Part shown: positions 10,001-19,642 of the stretch, one piece after another | Layout: each line of letters opens with the position of its first letter | Position numbering within the stretch: position 1 is the stretch's first letter | Source of the DNA: an uncultured Prevotellaceae bacterium | Lineage (GTDB): Bacteria; Bacteroidota; Bacteroidia; Bacteroidales; Muribaculaceae | NCBI GenBank assembly: GCA_900318865.1 | Contig: ONMF01000021.1 | Location: 1-64,000, forward strand | Reading direction: 5' to 3' | DNA length: 64,000 nt | Notes under the pieces: model-generated | Told to the model about the DNA's origin: nothing | Databases searched by the model: none | What the model saw: the letters and a program-made list of their open reading frames with translations, nothing else | Program-made: the position numbers and the translations under genes

Positions 10001-13000
10001 CTTCGTCGAAGAGCATCGTCTCGTTGCCATCTTCGGCCATGAGCATGGTGAGAGTGTTTTGCCCCGCCATGCCTTTCACATAGTTAAGAGCGAGGAACAC
10101 CCACTTATCCATTGGCACGGTCTCTATCGACGTGATTGTGATTTCGTTGATAGTGGCATCGACCTGTCCGTTTTCGTTTATGGCAACCTTGAGCATGTTG
10201 CCCTCGGTTCCGTGCTCGATGATGGTGCCGCTGCCCTTGCGCTTGAGCCACAATGATGAGGCAAAGCTGGTGTTGGCGATGGGCAGGTAGGCATCGGTCT
10301 CGACTGGAGTGCCGTTGAACTGCAGCGACACGTCGTGTGAAACCTGGGAGTCGTTGAGCGAACCAGTGATGAAGAAGTTGTCGTCCTTGGTGAGATAACT
10401 CTCGCGGATGTCTTCGTTAAACTTGATTCGGATGTCGTCAGTCGGTGTTAGAATACCAGTGTTGGGATAAGCCTGACCGAGCAGCTTGGGACCACGAGTG
10501 TCGCGAATCACTTCAATCTCATCGGTCATCGCAGTGTATTCCTTGCCAGCCAAGATGCACATGCTCTCGGCAGCCACCATGTAATTACCGTCGATGTTAG
10601 GCAGCTTGAGATCGTAAGTGATGTTGGGCTTATCGTTTGGCATGAGCGACTGTTCGTCGGTCTCATGACCTTCGCTCAAATAGCTCTCATCAGTGAGCCA
10701 TTCGTGGGCTGTAATCCACTGGGCATCGCCAGCAAAGCGGTATTTGAGTCTCACACCCTTGAGGCCGCTGAAAAGACGGTTGATGTCGCTGATGGTGGCA
10801 ATTATCTCTTCTTTGTTTTGCACAGCTCGCTGGTTGAGGATTGTCTTGTTGAGATTGAGAGTGACTGGCGGCGCTGCAGGCACAAAGTGTGCCGAGAACG
10901 AAACAGTCTCATAAATCCACCTCTCAGGCTTGCACGAGTTAGCTAGGAACAAGGTGATGTCGTTGTAGTCGAGAACGGAGTTGTCGCTCTGCTTGATGGT
11001 GAGCGTCTTGGTGATTGGAACGCCATACTCCATCCACATTTCCACTCCGTTGACAAGAGGCTCTCCGTCCATATAAATCTTCAATCCATTAGGATTGGTT
11101 AGTGCGTCAACATAGACTATAGCCGAGGTGAGCGCCTCATGTGTCTCGCTCTCGTTGGTAAACACGACTTGCACTTGCGCTTCTTGGCCAGCGGGGATGT
11201 CAACAAAGTTGCGGATAGGCATCGAGATGTGAGGATTATCGCTCTTCATCGTCGCATAGTCGAGAAGAGTGCCGGGATTGTAGTACTTGGTGCGTGTCTC
11301 ACCCTCATAGGGGCAACGCGTCTGTCCGCCACGAGTACGGAAGATGGTGGACCATCCCTTAGGGGATTTAAAGATGTCAACCGTGTGGGCATTACCACGC
11401 TGCGTATCGTTGAGCGTGTAAGCGAACCGTTCAACTATAGTCGTCTCGTCAATGTCATACTTGGTTTGATGATACCCAATATCGGTATTTGAGATAATGA
11501 TGCAACCACTCTTATTGATCAGGTAACCGTTTTTGCCTCTATAGGCAAGTCCAGTTGAGAAATTCTCGGTAGAGTTGTCAACGTCATGTGTCGAGGTGCC
11601 AGTGGTGTTAGTAACTGTCACACCACGCTCGAACGACTCGTTGCCTATTTTGTAATTCGGGTTGTTGAATGCTTTAATCTTGTCTTCCTCATTGTCGGCA
11701 AGGGTTTTCTTCCACGACTCGATGACCTGGTTGCACCAGTGCACGCTGTCGCAACCTGCATAACCATCGGGGAAGCGAGCATAGTAGCTTGGGCCATCAA
11801 AACCATTTGCCGCTTGGTCGTTCCACACAGTCTTGTCACTATTGCTCGAACCGTAGCGCGGATCGTCTTCGCTGAGGAAAGTGTAGTAGGTAGGCACCAG
11901 AGGCTCCTCCTCAATCTCGCTCATCGAGTTGATGTGCTTGAGCATGGTGTTGCGGGTTCGTTTAATATTGCTGAACAGGGTAGTCTCGATGTAGTTCTGA
12001 GAATACTCAAAATGAGTATTGAACTTCTCATCCATCGCCATAGTCTCTTGCATATCTACTGCCCAAGAACCATCCTCCTGCTTAAAGATTCCAACCTTGT
12101 CGGCAGCACCTATTATATAATTGGTGGAGTAACCTATGAACACATCTCCATCGCGGCCCACATAGTCCATAGTTGAACTAGAAGATGTTGCCACTCCATT
12201 GGTGTAGGTAACTGACTTGTGATTGTCCCAAGTTTTATGAACGTCATATTTCCATGACACTTGATTCTCACTAACAATATTGTTGTAGAATACTGTGCCG
12301 AAAAATGCCGATCCAGCAATCATATCATATTCTACAGAGTTGCGTATGTCAACACCAAACTCGGTATTGTTGTGCACACCTCGCACAGTGTAGGTGTAGT
12401 CGCTAGTGACCGAATCTCTCGCCCAAGTTGCATAAGATGCGTCACCAGGCGGGTCACGTAGCACCATCTGCACATGGCTGGGCCCCGCAGTAATAAAGTT
12501 GTTGCCCGTAGGCACCACGCCAGCAATAATACCGTTTAAGCCTTCATAACTCCATAGTTTTGTCTTGCCTTGAACAACCATAGAGGCGTTCATGTTGCGG
12601 GTGAAGGGCGCCGTGAGGGCTGGTATTCCTGCTCTCCATTTGTAATGCCCCACTCCTACCGAATCGAGCCGCACTTGCTCGGGGTCGAGTTTCGCCATGT
12701 CGCCACGTTTTAATTCGTGGCCATCGATAACGTTGTCCTCGGCAGCAATGAGCGCAGCCTCGCCCAACTCATTGCCAAAGGTGATGACGGAGTCTCGTAG
12801 CATGTCTTTTCGCAACCTTCCTGCCGCAATCTTGTCATAGTTCATGTAAGGCTCATAGGCCAATATCTTGAAGTCGTAGGTCCGCCCTAACTGGAAGATT
12901 GGGTAGCCATAGTTGTAGGTCACCTCACCTGTTGACTCGTTGTAATTGTAGATAGGAAGCTTGATTTCTTCACCCATATCGGTGACGGTCAGGGTGTCGG

Positions 13001-16000
13001 TACCGAAAGCACCTGGTGGCAATCCCATCTGAGTGATGTCTATCACTGGTGTACTGTGATAGGTGAGCATCATCTTCTTGTTACACCTGAACAGTGGTAA
13101 CGGTTCATTGTTTACCGTGTAAACGGTGTCGGGAGCAATTGAATCTTTAGGATTGGAGAGGTTCACCGCAGGAATTGACAAGAACACCTCATCATTTTCA
13201 ATGGTAGGATTATTGGGGAAACTTACACTTTTCACCATGTAACGAATTGGAGGTATCTTGGCGCTGAATTCACCAGTATTCTCGTCGGTGGTGATAATGA
13301 TATTTTTCACATCATCAACGTCACCACCAGCGCGATAGGATGTGCTGCTGATATCGAGTGAAGAACTTTCTACTGCAACATTCTCGGGATTAGGAATCCA
13401 CTCAACAGTGGTGCCTTGCACTTGCTGCACGGCGTTGAGCATGCGTTGCGGGTGGTCGAGCGGCGTCAAGGTTATTATTGCTTTGCCAATGGTGTTTTCG
13501 CTAACTCCATATCCCAACGGTTTCTCGCCCTCGGTGTTGCCACCGGTAACACGGCCTGCGAATACCGCGAGCGTGTTATCATAGAAATCGATATGGGTAT
13601 CATCAACGAACTCATAGGTAGCGTCCTCTTCTACAGGATAGCGACCGGCACCCTCAAAGGTGTGGCCGTCGCGGCGAGCCTCGATATAGTGGCTGCCGAT
13701 AGGTACCGAAATCTCATATTCGCCATTTGCGTCGCTGTAGATGAGTTTGTCGTTCTTGTTGCAAGGCATACCGTCAACATAGAATGTCACACTATCGACA
13801 GGAATCGTGGTGCCAGAATAGCGAATTGTGCCTCGCACTTTGAAACTTGACACATCGGTAAAGTCATAACCATTGAGCGACAGCGAATTTGCACTGATGA
13901 AACCAGTGCGGCTGGCAGGATTAAAAGAGTGAATACCCTTGGTGGGGGCTACGGTGTAGCCCGTGCCGCTGCCAGTGAAAGGAATGCCACGAATGATATA
14001 CTCACCATTGGTGTTGGTCAAGCCATAGAGCGAGAGCTGATCTTCGCTAGGCACAATTTCCGATGGACGGTTGTTGGTGCCCATGTCTGGGTGGTTTCCG
14101 TTAGGAATGCCATCGGTATAGGAATAGTCAAAAGCATATTCTTCTAGACCTTCGTCAAAGGGCCAGTAGAGTTTAAGTCCTGTTTCACGTCCACTGAGCA
14201 AGCGGTCGTAAGTGGTGACAATCTCGTTGTCGGGAAGCGCGCGATTCCATATTCTCACTTCATCGATGTTTCCCTTGAGGGTGTTGTGATGGTTTCCTCC
14301 ATAGGCACCACAAATCCTCACTTTAACCTTGTTATCGGCATCTGCTGGAATTTCGCTGGTGTCGAAGTGAAGAGTGGGGAAATCCTTGAGGTCAAATATG
14401 TAAGGATTCTCGACATCTCCGTTGATGATGAAGGTTATTGAGCCATCGGCATTGTTGCGAATGGTGATGTGGCTGTATTTATTGTATTCAATTACTCCAT
14501 AGGCTCCAGTGGCAGGGTTCTTGAACCACTTTTCGGTACCACCGAATTTCAGCATCAGTGCAAAACCGTCATGGTCGCCACCATACTGGTTGTGATTGTA
14601 ATTGAACAGACCGAAATTATAGCCTACGAGGTTTCCTTCGGCATCATGAGTGTCACCATCATATTTGTCCATCTTGAAAAGTCCCACCCAGTGTTGCTCC
14701 TCATCAGGATTAATCCACATTTGCAAGGTAAATGGTCGGTCAAGACGCAGCATCCTGTTGGCAGTACTGGGATCGGCAAGCCACACCATACCGACACCGT
14801 CATCAAGCAATTTGCGACTGTAGAACTGTGGACGCGAAGTCTCGTCGCCACTGCGCAAGAGGTTGAGCCTTACTCCTTCAACCGCCGTGCCTGTATCGAA
14901 TTGCACACGACCGGCAATCACACCAGCCGCCTGGCTGAAGCCGCTCTCAACAATCGAATTGCTGATAACTCGGCCTGTGCCGTCACAGTCGGCAGAATAG
15001 GCGGCCACTCGATATTCATAGAATCTACCAGGCTCAGCTGTCTGGTCCACGTAGGTATAGTTGGTTGTTGTTCCTGAAGTGGTGCCGATTGTGAGCCAGT
15101 CGCTGGCTCCTATGAAACGCCTGTGAACCTCATAGTAAGTTGGGCTGGTGCCCACCTGTTTTGCTGTCCAGTTAACATGAACGCTTCCCTGGTAGTTGCC
15201 CTTACTGATTGTGACACCAGTCACAATGCTGCCGTCAAGCAAGCTTGACTGAATAGTGTCGCTGGTGAAGTGCAATTTCCCGTCAAGCATATCGGTGTTG
15301 ACAAAATATCTGTACACCTCGCAGCTTGACTCAGGCTTGTCATCGGTGAACGAAGCTTTTCCTGCATCACGTGGCACAGTGACTTCTCCATATTTTTTCC
15401 TTATTGTTCCATCGGGATCAATGCGGTTTACATAGAAAGTTACCGATGTCTCATTCTTGGGCACGTTGCCAAAATCCCAGTCTATCTTGATGTTGTCGGT
15501 GACATCCACATCCTGGCTGAGGTGCAGGGGTATCACCGGCACGGTGTTGGCCATAACAATGGCTGCATTGATATTAGCGAGTGGCTGGGGGTCGCTGGGA
15601 ATATCCAACGGAGCCCACGAATTCTTGAGCTGGAAAACCTCATAGCGATAATACTCGTTGTAGTCCAGTCCATACATTTCTTTGTCGATGAAATAATTAT
15701 CGGACGTTGAGCCCACTTTCACGCGGTTGCCCGTGTAGGAGCCATACTCGTTCATGGGCGTGCGGTAAATCTGGAAATCTCCTTCCTCGGCGACAGCGTT
15801 ATCCACCACCCATTGCAGGCGCATCTCGCCTTTCACTTGGTTGAACGTTGCCGTCACATCAGATGACGCGTTGTTGAAATGCGTTACCGTCTTTGTGGCC
15901 TTGGGAAGCCTCAGCTCAAGTGTGGTATTGTTGTAGACGTAATAAAAAATACCGGTTTTAGTCACTTCGACATTGAAGTTTTGAGCAGGCACGTCAAGCT

Positions 16001-16811
16001 CTATCGTTTTTGCATCACGGTTTTCCAGGAAGATAGATCCGTCGCTGAAGACCGTGCCGTCGTCGGTAACAACTTTGGCCATGTAAGAGCTCCTATAAGT
16101 GTGGCCTTGCGTATCATAAGCCATGGGATTTGGCAGCCAAGTGTTGTCGGCAGTCATCTTCACTTTGTTGGGGGCAATCCATTCAAGTTCGGCATCCTTG
16201 CACTTCTCAAACTCCATTTCCAGCCCCTTCAGGTAGCGCATATGGATAGTGAAACTATAGTCTGTATCCCAAGCCCAAAAATGGTCTTGCTTGTAGTAGG
16301 TGTCATTCTCAATCTGGATAGCAGTCACGTTGTCAAGACCAGCCTGATTGGGGGCGTAGCGGAACGACAGCCAGGTGCCGTCCATATTGCCATTGCCAAT
16401 CACACCATAAGTGTAGTCAGTCTGAGTGAAATTGCCACCTTTGGGCCACTCACCAATCTTGTGGAGCGAACCTGAGCGTGTCATCACATAGAAAGATTGA
16501 TCAGAACCATTTCTTTCAAAGCCATTGGGCTGACCGTAGTGATAGCGGAACCTGATCGTGACGGTTGGATACTCTGTCGACAGCACTCCGCCAGTATTAG
16601 TATCAAAGCCACGGAAGTTGTTCATACCCGTGGTTTCATCAATACCGGTGCACCATTGATAGCTTTTGCCATGGCTCACCTCGGCGACATAGATGTTGCA
16701 CCAATAGGTGCCGCCTCCTGGGTCGTCGTAGTTGCCGCTGATAGCATGCGCCGTGATGACACACGTCAGCGCCACAACCAATGTAATCAAAAATTTAATC
16801 TTAGAGCTCAT
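7020..16811 (-). CDS. Giant multidomain secreted protein with LamG domains and T9SS-type C-terminus
   Basis: 3263 residues. A signal peptide (about 1-23, ending AHA) is followed by a beta-rich N-terminal region, fibronectin III-like segments (about 430-600), a first LamG/concanavalin-like domain (about 650-890), carboxypeptidase-regulatory-like modules (about 900-1100), and a long central region. Two further LamG-like domains follow (about 2150-2540), then repeated GWNWI-containing modules (about 2880-3040). The last ~85 residues form a type IX secretion sorting domain with VRVFAPNGSLV, LPTGVYLVE and a basic end. Probably a cell-surface or released adhesin or glycan-binding protein. No catalytic residues were identified. 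The whole frame is intact, so it is likely functional. Confidence 0.9.
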   Translation of the reverse strand: MSSKIKFLITLVVALTCVITAHAISGNYDDPGGGTYWCNIYVAEVSHGKSYQWCTGIDETTGMNNFRGFDTNTGGVLSTEYPTVTIRFRYHYGQPNGFERNGSDQSFYVMTRSGSLHKIGEWPKGGNFTQTDYTYGVIGNGNMDGTWLSFRYAPNQAGLDNVTAIQIENDTYYKQDHFWAWDTDYSFTIHMRYLKGLEMEFEKCKDAELEWIAPNKVKMTADNTWLPNPMAYDTQGHTYRSSYMAKVVTDDGTVFSDGSIFLENRDAKTIELDVPAQNFNVEVTKTGIFYYVYNNTTLELRLPKATKTVTHFNNASSDVTATFNQVKGEMRLQWVVDNAVAEEGDFQIYRTPMNEYGSYTGNRVKVGSTSDNYFIDKEMYGLDYNEYYRYEVFQLKNSWAPLDIPSDPQPLANINAAIVMANTVPVIPLHLSQDVDVTDNIKIDWDFGNVPKNETSVTFYVNRIDPDGTIRKKYGEVTVPRDAGKASFTDDKPESSCEVYRYFVNTDMLDGKLHFTSDTIQSSLLDGSIVTGVTISKGNYQGSVHVNWTAKQVGTSPTYYEVHRRFIGASDWLTIGTTSGTTTNYTYVDQTAEPGRFYEYRVAAYSADCDGTGRVISNSIVESGFSQAAGVIAGRVQFDTGTAVEGVRLNLLRSGDETSRPQFYSRKLLDDGVGMVWLADPSTANRMLRLDRPFTLQMWINPDEEQHWVGLFKMDKYDGDTHDAEGNLVGYNFGLFNYNHNQYGGDHDGFALMLKFGGTEKWFKNPATGAYGVIEYNKYSHITIRNNADGSITFIINGDVENPYIFDLKDFPTLHFDTSEIPADADNKVKVRICGAYGGNHHNTLKGNIDEVRIWNRALPDNEIVTTYDRLLSGRETGLKLYWPFDEGLEEYAFDYSYTDGIPNGNHPDMGTNNRPSEIVPSEDQLSLYGLTNTNGEYIIRGIPFTGSGTGYTVAPTKGIHSFNPASRTGFISANSLSLNGYDFTDVSSFKVRGTIRYSGTTIPVDSVTFYVDGMPCNKNDKLIYSDANGEYEISVPIGSHYIEARRDGHTFEGAGRYPVEEDATYEFVDDTHIDFYDNTLAVFAGRVTGGNTEGEKPLGYGVSENTIGKAIITLTPLDHPQRMLNAVQQVQGTTVEWIPNPENVAVESSSLDISSTSYRAGGDVDDVKNIIITTDENTGEFSAKIPPIRYMVKSVSFPNNPTIENDEVFLSIPAVNLSNPKDSIAPDTVYTVNNEPLPLFRCNKKMMLTYHSTPVIDITQMGLPPGAFGTDTLTVTDMGEEIKLPIYNYNESTGEVTYNYGYPIFQLGRTYDFKILAYEPYMNYDKIAAGRLRKDMLRDSVITFGNELGEAALIAAEDNVIDGHELKRGDMAKLDPEQVRLDSVGVGHYKWRAGIPALTAPFTRNMNASMVVQGKTKLWSYEGLNGIIAGVVPTGNNFITAGPSHVQMVLRDPPGDASYATWARDSVTSDYTYTVRGVHNNTEFGVDIRNSVEYDMIAGSAFFGTVFYNNIVSENQVSWKYDVHKTWDNHKSVTYTNGVATSSSSTMDYVGRDGDVFIGYSTNYIIGAADKVGIFKQEDGSWAVDMQETMAMDEKFNTHFEYSQNYIETTLFSNIKRTRNTMLKHINSMSEIEEEPLVPTYYTFLSEDDPRYGSSNSDKTVWNDQAANGFDGPSYYARFPDGYAGCDSVHWCNQVIESWKKTLADNEEDKIKAFNNPNYKIGNESFERGVTVTNTTGTSTHDVDNSTENFSTGLAYRGKNGYLINKSGCIIISNTDIGYHQTKYDIDETTIVERFAYTLNDTQRGNAHTVDIFKSPKGWSTIFRTRGGQTRCPYEGETRTKYYNPGTLLDYATMKSDNPHISMPIRNFVDIPAGQEAQVQVVFTNESETHEALTSAIVYVDALTNPNGLKIYMDGEPLVNGVEMWMEYGVPITKTLTIKQSDNSVLDYNDITLFLANSCKPERWIYETVSFSAHFVPAAPPVTLNLNKTILNQRAVQNKEEIIATISDINRLFSGLKGVRLKYRFAGDAQWITAHEWLTDESYLSEGHETDEQSLMPNDKPNITYDLKLPNIDGNYMVAAESMCILAGKEYTAMTDEIEVIRDTRGPKLLGQAYPNTGILTPTDDIRIKFNEDIRESYLTKDDNFFITGSLNDSQVSHDVSLQFNGTPVETDAYLPIANTSFASSLWLKRKGSGTIIEHGTEGNMLKVAINENGQVDATINEITITSIETVPMDKWVFLALNYVKGMAGQNTLTMLMAEDGNETMLFDEAIVSDYNSNGRLILGRDFTGMMHELVLWNKNCPVRTLLAQKDEVVAPYLPGLVGYWKMNEGHGTIVTDYARGRNMHLTAESWNVENTNLAAHLDGEHIIKVPIGGVSPRSTDSYVVETWFRGEKDKNARATLLSVTDRVSIGFDYDNSMILHLYNDSLSSLDSNGLPIVLTNTDYNDGNWHHIALNVHRGVSAVVYLDGKPVKTLAEQQLQAAAGDYLYVGGILKFDPQSSMIQESYKFTGDIDELRVWNVACDGTSVVANRYNQVDTAQVTGLIAYYPMEHSLLDANGNIITEFSLINNAPGMEQLGMGEAIGPGVVQSSTAPALRKSPLKQNLDFDFTASSNEIYINLNTLPARMQGNLLTFIVKNVRDMQDNLSEAITWSAVVDYSTLEWDQEALMVEKDRLSETPLFAALHNKGSESGRFDISGLPTWITPSVTSGVLSTGEWATIEFIVGADAPVGTHMVYAYATNDNGICAPLLFNVTVTGNEPNWTFDPHGAESSMNMIGQIYLDDKICTNTNTKIAAFVDNTCCGVASPKLVTSRDAYFVSMTIYGLEDITATKPITFRIYDAERGVVLGNVTTKQGGVTLSPVYLPNGLVGDYDNPVVWQPSDIVEQQCNLFSGWNWISLYVQPEPGKADLESVFGHARVFNTIKGKEGFAMNNGTKWTSTGLDTLAISNLYKLKVKNDINHTISGTMIDTRNTTQTIYPGWNWIGPLSIYNLSLAEAFADLMPTRGDIVKSKTQVAFYDGYKWEGELTALMPGMGYYYKSQNAQIVTFHYPTIDATTNIAAPMVMRAPAYSPFTPVDHHQFSDNMNIVAHVMVDDIRVDTLTVGAFIEGECRGVATATDDGYYMFTIAGNADDTGKAVTFATVFNHETHAINEHLLWGSDVIYGDLDEPVILTVSITGVDDLRAAANGILITPTIVLDNIKVQAGSELKAVRVFAPNGSLVHEVKNMGDNVATLSLSHLPTGVYLVEAATVNGYRVTKRIIKQ

Positions 16812-17027
16812 ATTGTTGATCGGTTGATTTTGACATGAAATGGTTAATCTCGCTCTCGTCAGATGGTTAAAGTTGTAAATTTAAAGAAAATTCTTCTGAT
16901 TTTCACACAAAAAACAGTTTTTTTCAACAAAACACTCAAATTTGCCGAAAATGCCCATCAAAACGATTTAAATTAACACCCCATCACCCACAACCACCCA
17001 AACACCAACCCCATCCCCCGCTTCCCA

Positions 17028-17665
17028 AATAAGGTCACAAGCGCAGTCTTAAACCAAAGCATCATGGCGAAAGACCCCTGCAAGGGAGTTGTCTGTGTCG
17101 TTAACAGCAAGCTCTCAAGAAAGCCGCGCCCCCACAAGAGGAGATTCAAAAACTCATGGATACTCACCACCAGTTCGAGAAAGAGAACGTCCGCAATGCC
17201 TTCATCTTCTGTCTCTATACAGGTATGCGTTTCTGCGATGTCAAAGATCTGCGCTACTCGAACATTGACTATGCCAACAAACTCCTGCGCTTCGAACAAG
17301 ACAAGACTAAAGGACACTCTGCCCGTAGTTGGGTCACCATTCCCCTCAATGACGGACTCATCCATCTGGTCGGCAGGCCAAAAGAAGGAGAGACAAAGGA
17401 ATCGCTCGTTTTCAACCTCCCATCATACGAAAGCTGCTATAAGTCCGTCAAGCGATGGGTGAAACGTGCCGGCATCGACAAGCACATCAGCTGGCATTGT
17501 GCTCGCCACTCCTTTGCTGTGAACATCCTCAACAACGGAGCCAACATCAAGACCGTTGCCAGCCTCCTCGGCCACAACGATTTGAAGCACACCGAGAAAT
17601 ACACCCGTGCCGTTGATAAGTTGAAGGAGGGTGCCATCAACAGCCTGCCTGCATTAAACCTATAG
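17028..17665 (+). pseudogene. Tyrosine integrase remnant, N-terminus missing and frameshifted
   Basis: The longest open part starts at 17156 and encodes an integrase catalytic domain: Arg in TGMRFCDV, HCARH as the HxxR box, and LGHNDLKHTEKYTR with the His and the Tyr nucleophile. Homology-like sequence continues upstream in the same frame to about 17105 (EEIQKLMDTH). It then jumps to another frame (MAKDPCKGVVCVVN, from 17064), where core-domain sequence continues back to about 17028. So there is a frameshift near 17105-17120 and the first ~200 residues are gone. It borders the GC-rich giant gene and marks the left edge of the AT-rich island. Confidence 0.8.
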
Positions 17666-17705
17666 CATTGATTCTTTTACAGGCGAAAAGAGAAGATATT
17701 TTTTC

Positions 17706-17739
17706 CTTTCGCCAGCAAACATCATTGTTCTGGCGAAAG
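17706..17739. repeat. 10-bp inverted repeat after the integrase remnant
   Basis: CTTTCGCCAG (17706-17715) and CTGGCGAAAG (17730-17739) are perfect inverted copies 14 bases apart. A third related GGCGAAAAG lies at about 17682. Placed right after an integrase gene end, these could be recombinase arm sites, a terminator, or part of an old attachment region. The rest of 17666-17845 shows nothing recognisable. Confidence 0.45.
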
Positions 17740-17845
17740 AGGAGTAAGTTTAGTCCACATTGCGCATATATAGCAAGGGGGCGTACCAAACTATTATTTT
17801 AAGAGGCTAAATCATATTTTAGCCCTGTTGGCGCAATAATTAAAT

Positions 17846-17882
17846 AAAATTATGCGCATTTTTTTGAAAAAATTATGCGTAT
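17846..17882. promoter_or_regulatory. Direct-repeat operator candidate upstream of the regulator operon
   Basis: AAAATTATGCGCAT (17846-17859) and AAAATTATGCGTAT (17869-17882) differ at one base and start 23 bases apart, about two helical turns. They end 15 bases before the -7 box TATCTTTG at 17898-17905. Position and spacing suit binding by the HTH domain of the regulator encoded at 18565. Confidence 0.55.
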
Positions 17883-17897
17883 ATTAAAATTTTTGAG

Positions 17898-17905
17898 TAT
17901 CTTTG
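17898..17905 (+). promoter_or_regulatory. -7 promoter box of the defence-like operon
   Basis: TATCTTTG matches TAnnTTTG and lies 19 bases before the ATG at 17925. No clear -33 TTTG is at the right distance, which would fit a promoter needing or blocked by a regulator at the adjacent direct repeats. Confidence 0.6.
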
Positions 17906-17924
17906 CACCAAAACTTATTATATT

Positions 17925-18563
17925 ATGACCAGAAATAGTATTTCACTATTGAGAAATCGCTCGTTATTTCTCTTTACAGATGAGGAAATGAATCCTCGTC
18001 AGGATGCTAATCGTGACGAAGTTTTGAGTTTTTTCACCCCTTTAGCCAATAATATCGTTGCTAAAATCCTTGAAGCAGGAGACTGCTACTTGCAATATGC
18101 AGAAGGACATGCAATCGCACGGCGTGAGAACACGTTCTGTGCAAGTAACATGCATGGATTAATAATTGAACATCTTTCTCAATTAGAAGGAGTCCGGATC
18201 GTTCAAATCTGCAAAGGGAACTCTATTTTAGAGATAGGGAGTTATAAAGTCTGGATAAAAAAACTTGATGATAATGGAATGCCATGGGTAAATATTACGA
18301 AATCTTCCACTAAGAGAATATATCAAAAGGCAGAAGGTGAAGATACTTTGCCCATGTTAATTCTTGGATATCAGCTAGATGAAGTCGAAAGGGTCTCACA
18401 TATTTATATATTATACTTGGAAGGAGACCAACATCTTTGGGCTCCTATAGATATTGGTGACATTGCCGCTTCTAACCAAATTTCGATGATAACAAATACT
18501 TCTGGCGACGAACCTATAGTAACTGTAAAGCCAGAAAAACAAAGAGGCGAGGAGGCCGTATAA
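17925..18563 (+). CDS. Hypothetical protein, first gene of the HTH-ImmA operon
   Basis: 212 residues, no signal peptide or membrane segment, no family recognised. The composition is that of a soluble mixed alpha/beta protein with a Lys/Glu-rich C-terminus. It ends one base before the ATG of the HTH-ImmA/IrrE gene, so the two are almost certainly translated from one message. By analogy with ImmA-type pairs it could be the protease's substrate or a sensor, but nothing in the sequence proves this. Confidence 0.8.
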   Translation: MTRNSISLLRNRSLFLFTDEEMNPRQDANRDEVLSFFTPLANNIVAKILEAGDCYLQYAEGHAIARRENTFCASNMHGLIIEHLSQLEGVRIVQICKGNSILEIGSYKVWIKKLDDNGMPWVNITKSSTKRIYQKAEGEDTLPMLILGYQLDEVERVSHIYILYLEGDQHLWAPIDIGDIAASNQISMITNTSGDEPIVTVKPEKQRGEEAV

Positions 18564-18564
18564 T

Positions 18565-19638
18565 ATGATTAACGGAAGAAGCATTAAACTTGCAAGAGAA
18601 AGCCGTGGTCTTTCTCAAAGTAAGTTATCCGAATTGTTGGGTGTTACTCAAGCTTCCCTTTCAAGATTTGAAAAGGGTGTGTTAACCGTTGCCCCTGAAT
18701 TTGTCTCTAAAATAGCTCAGGTACTCAATTATCCTGCATCCTTTTTCGAAAAAGATATTTGTATTGTTGGCGAAACAAGCCTTTTTTATAGGAAGAGAGC
18801 GTCGATGACAGTAAAAGATCTTTCTATACTTGAAAGTAAAATAAGCATCCTGAGCAAAGGTATTGATGAGCTGATGGAATCTATTAATATACCCGAATTG
18901 AGAATTCCTTCGGTTGAGCCATCTGTAGATAATAGTCCCCAGGAAATAGCATACAAAGTCAGGAATTTCTTAGATGTCCCGGCAGGTCCTATAGATAAAA
19001 TAGTTTCATTGCTCGAAAAAAATGGCGTTATCGTGATGTTCTTGGATGTTGATGACATGGAAAAATTTGATGGGCTGACCATGTTCACTATGAATCAAGC
19101 CCCTGTAATTTGGATTAATCGTAACATTCCGAATGATAGAAAACGATTTAGTCTTGCTCATGAACTTGGTCATCTTGTTATGCATTTGCGTTCAGATAAC
19201 CTTGAAAAATCGGAAGAACAGAAAGAATTAGAAGCAAACGAATTTGCAGGTGAGTTCTTAATGCCTAAAAGTCAATGTAAAGTGGATCTGTTTAAGCTGA
19301 AATACAAAGACTTAGGAATGAAGAAATATTACTGGAAAGTGTCGAAAGCTGCCATCATCTATAGGGCAAAGGAGTTGAAGTGTATTTCGGAGGAAACTGC
19401 AAGGTATTTATATGTTACTTTAGGACGATATGGAGAGAGAAAGAATGAATCAGTGCAAGTGCCTATAGATGAACCTCAAATAGTAAAGAAGATGTATAGC
19501 CTGCATGTATCGGAATTGAAATACTCAGCAGAGGAGATGATGGACATAACTGGTCTAATGACCGATGACATTAAGGCAGATCTGCTTAATGTAAGTAATC
19601 TAATTAGTATAAAGACACGTAATCGAATTCAATTATAA
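18565..19638 (+). CDS. XRE-type HTH regulator fused to ImmA/IrrE zinc peptidase domain
   Basis: 357 residues. An N-terminal helix-turn-helix (about 4-60: LARESRGLSQSKLSELLGVT) is followed by a linker and an ImmA/IrrE-type metallopeptidase domain. The domain carries zinc motif HELGH at 199-203 and a downstream third-ligand region ANEFAGEFLMP. Proteins of this family (COG2856) cleave or sense partner proteins and control phage-like or toxin-antitoxin loci. It lies between an unknown 212-residue protein and a DNA-binding-like / Doc-SEFIR pair, so it probably regulates this operon. The direct repeats at 17846-17882 are its likely operator. Confidence 0.88.
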   Translation: MINGRSIKLARESRGLSQSKLSELLGVTQASLSRFEKGVLTVAPEFVSKIAQVLNYPASFFEKDICIVGETSLFYRKRASMTVKDLSILESKISILSKGIDELMESINIPELRIPSVEPSVDNSPQEIAYKVRNFLDVPAGPIDKIVSLLEKNGVIVMFLDVDDMEKFDGLTMFTMNQAPVIWINRNIPNDRKRFSLAHELGHLVMHLRSDNLEKSEEQKELEANEFAGEFLMPKSQCKVDLFKLKYKDLGMKKYYWKVSKAAIIYRAKELKCISEETARYLYVTLGRYGERKNESVQVPIDEPQIVKKMYSLHVSELKYSAEEMMDITGLMTDDIKADLLNVSNLISIKTRNRIQL

Positions 19639-19642
19639 AGAT

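Noticed and set aside
16973..17020. C/A-rich low-complexity stretch as a regulatory element
   Set aside because: Simple CCA/CCC-rich sequence at the junction of backbone and integrase remnant; no defined motif.
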